Shown here: positions 62,914 to 64,000 of the stretch, in pieces
How positions within the stretch are numbered: the stretch's first letter is position 1
Layout: the number at the start of each line of letters is the position of its first letter
From: Adiantum capillus-veneris
Lineage: Eukaryota > Streptophyta > Polypodiopsida > Polypodiales > Pteridaceae
Reading direction: 5' to 3'
NCBI GenBank assembly: GCA_014529385.2
Contig: CM043942.1
Span: 3,546,001-3,610,000 of the forward strand
DNA: 64,000 bases
Made by a program: the position numbers and the translations under genes
Notes under the pieces: model-generated
Seen by the model: only the letters and a program-made list of their open reading frames with translations
Told to the model about the DNA's origin: nothing
Databases searched by the model: none

Positions 62914-64000
62914 GAGAGGGTGATATCACACCAACACTAGAGAGAGAGGGGAGAGAGAATTAGCATTGGTTTAATAATTAGCAATCGACAAAGCGACAAT
63001 CGACAAAATCCACAATTGAAACTCTAATATAATAGACATCGACATCTACATCTATGAAATTGAGAGTTGACGCAATTTGGAAGGTTCAAATTGACACATC
63101 CAAGGGAGAAGATGTGCAAGCCCAAGGTAGGAGCAGACCTTACCAAACGTTAAAAGTGGATGACGGGAGGAACTCCGACAATTCTCTGGTATTTTTTAAG
63201 GTTTTTACGCAAGATATCTTTCACTTTGTCAATGCTCTCGCCTTCAAGTTGACTTGAAATTCAAAGGTGAATCTCAAAATTTGTGAGGGGGCTTACAATA
63301 ATCTAGGGTTTTTTTAGCACTTAGAATTTTTTAGGCAAATCTCAAAATTTTGTAAGAGGGGTTACACTAAATCGAGTTAATACATAGTGCTTTCTCCTAA
63401 AAGCTTAATAAACTTGCATGTGAGAAATTTTAGGGACCGTTTGATTATATTTGAAGGCTTTTCCACCCAATTTCTCTAAAATTTTTAGGTTTCCTCAAAT
63501 TCAAATCTATAACTTAGAGATAAATTTCAAAATCTGCAGGTGGGATTACACTAAATTGAGGATTTTTCAAGCATTTGGCTATACCATATCTTTTTTCAAA
63601 CATTTTAGAGTCAAATTCACTATATTTAAAAGTCTTTTGCACTAAACTTCTTTGCACTTTGTAGATCCTCTAAACCTTAATTTATGTTCTATAACCTTTG
63701 TAATTTTCTTTTCTTTTTTTAATGCTCTTAAAAGCTTGATTTGAATTAACTCACAAAGAATACATGCAGACCTTGGCATATCCTTTGCATAGGGGTCTCC
63801 AACCAATACAACATATGCACACTGTGACCCAAAATATACCGAACATTTTTGCAAGTACACTACATTTCTAACAAGGGCCTATCTTCTTCCTCTCGGTAGC
63901 AAGCCTCTTCCTTTTGCTTGATAAAAGCCATTCGCAATTAGAGATAAATCTCAAAAAAAATTAGATGGGATTATACTAAACCTAAGTTTTTTCCTCGAAT
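62912..64000. repeat. AT-rich segment with a dispersed AAATCTCAAAATTT...TTACACTAAA motif
   Basis: No gene. The motif AAATCTCAAAATTTGTGAGGG with TTACA.TAA recurs near 63271, 63334, 63524 and 63945 with variation, each followed within 20-30 bases by a TTTTT-rich stretch. It may be a degraded tandem or dispersed repeat that continues past the window edge. Confidence 0.5.

Overview
This is a gene-poor, repeat-rich stretch of nuclear DNA from a land plant with a large genome. The evidence is a set of plant-type Ty1/copia and Ty3/gypsy retroelements primed by initiator-Met tRNA, plant-type LINE tails (zf-RVT), BED/DUF659/hAT transposases, one gene with the plant-specific DUF3511 tail, and many long microsatellites. 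A fern or other non-angiosperm would fit the many degraded, nested elements, but the species cannot be settled from sequence alone. No rRNA gene, functional tRNA, CRISPR array or bacterial-type gene was seen.

Layout. 0-0.5 kb: 3' end of a copia element (RNase H tail plus LTR). 0.5-6.5 kb: decayed LINE 3' ends on both strands, interrupted by a roughly 490-bp foldback element (3221-3710). 6.5-12.4 kb: mostly anonymous AT-rich DNA, with a duplicated hairpin-forming repeat at 8.2-9.1 kb and a long AT microsatellite. 12.9-18.8 kb: a full-length but dead chromodomain Ty3/gypsy element on the minus strand (gypsy-1). It has 123-bp LTRs and a perfect TTCAA target duplication, and it sits inside the gag of a second, plus-strand gypsy element (gypsy-2). 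Gypsy-2 resumes at 18.84 kb and stops abruptly in its integrase zinc-binding region at 21.90 kb.

21.9-29.0 kb is the most unusual part. On the plus strand there is a promoter-like AT-rich start, a short leader exon with a splice donor, an intron-like region of hairpin and tandem repeats, a protein-kinase-like ORF and a second 253-aa ORF. Facing them on the minus strand is an almost intact BED/DUF659/hAT transposase. At 56.0-59.9 kb the same plan recurs in a more decayed copy: TATA box, leader, repeat-filled intron, an ORF sharing the kinase ORF's N-terminal motif and a glycine-rich-loop remnant, then a convergent hAT transposase. I read these as two members of a hAT-like transposon family that carries its own kinase-type cargo gene. 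This is an inference.

29.0-34.6 kb holds a retroelement protease remnant and anonymous DNA. 34.6-41.3 kb is a full-length, decayed copia element on the minus strand (copia-B), with 201-bp LTRs, a perfect primer-binding site and an unusually long 2.1-kb leader containing a GC-rich block. 44.1-46.3 kb has a tRNA-derived SINE-like segment, a palindrome-bearing repeat and a copia gag-pro-int fragment. 49.7-50.1 kb carries the only convincing host gene, a 124-aa DUF3511 protein. 51.1-53.3 kb is the gag and primer-binding site of another copia element. 53.3-64 kb is AT-rich, with the second hAT-like element and several tandem repeats.

Most premature stops in the retroelements can be explained by single C-to-T (or G-to-A) changes such as CAG to TAG, as expected from methylation-driven decay.
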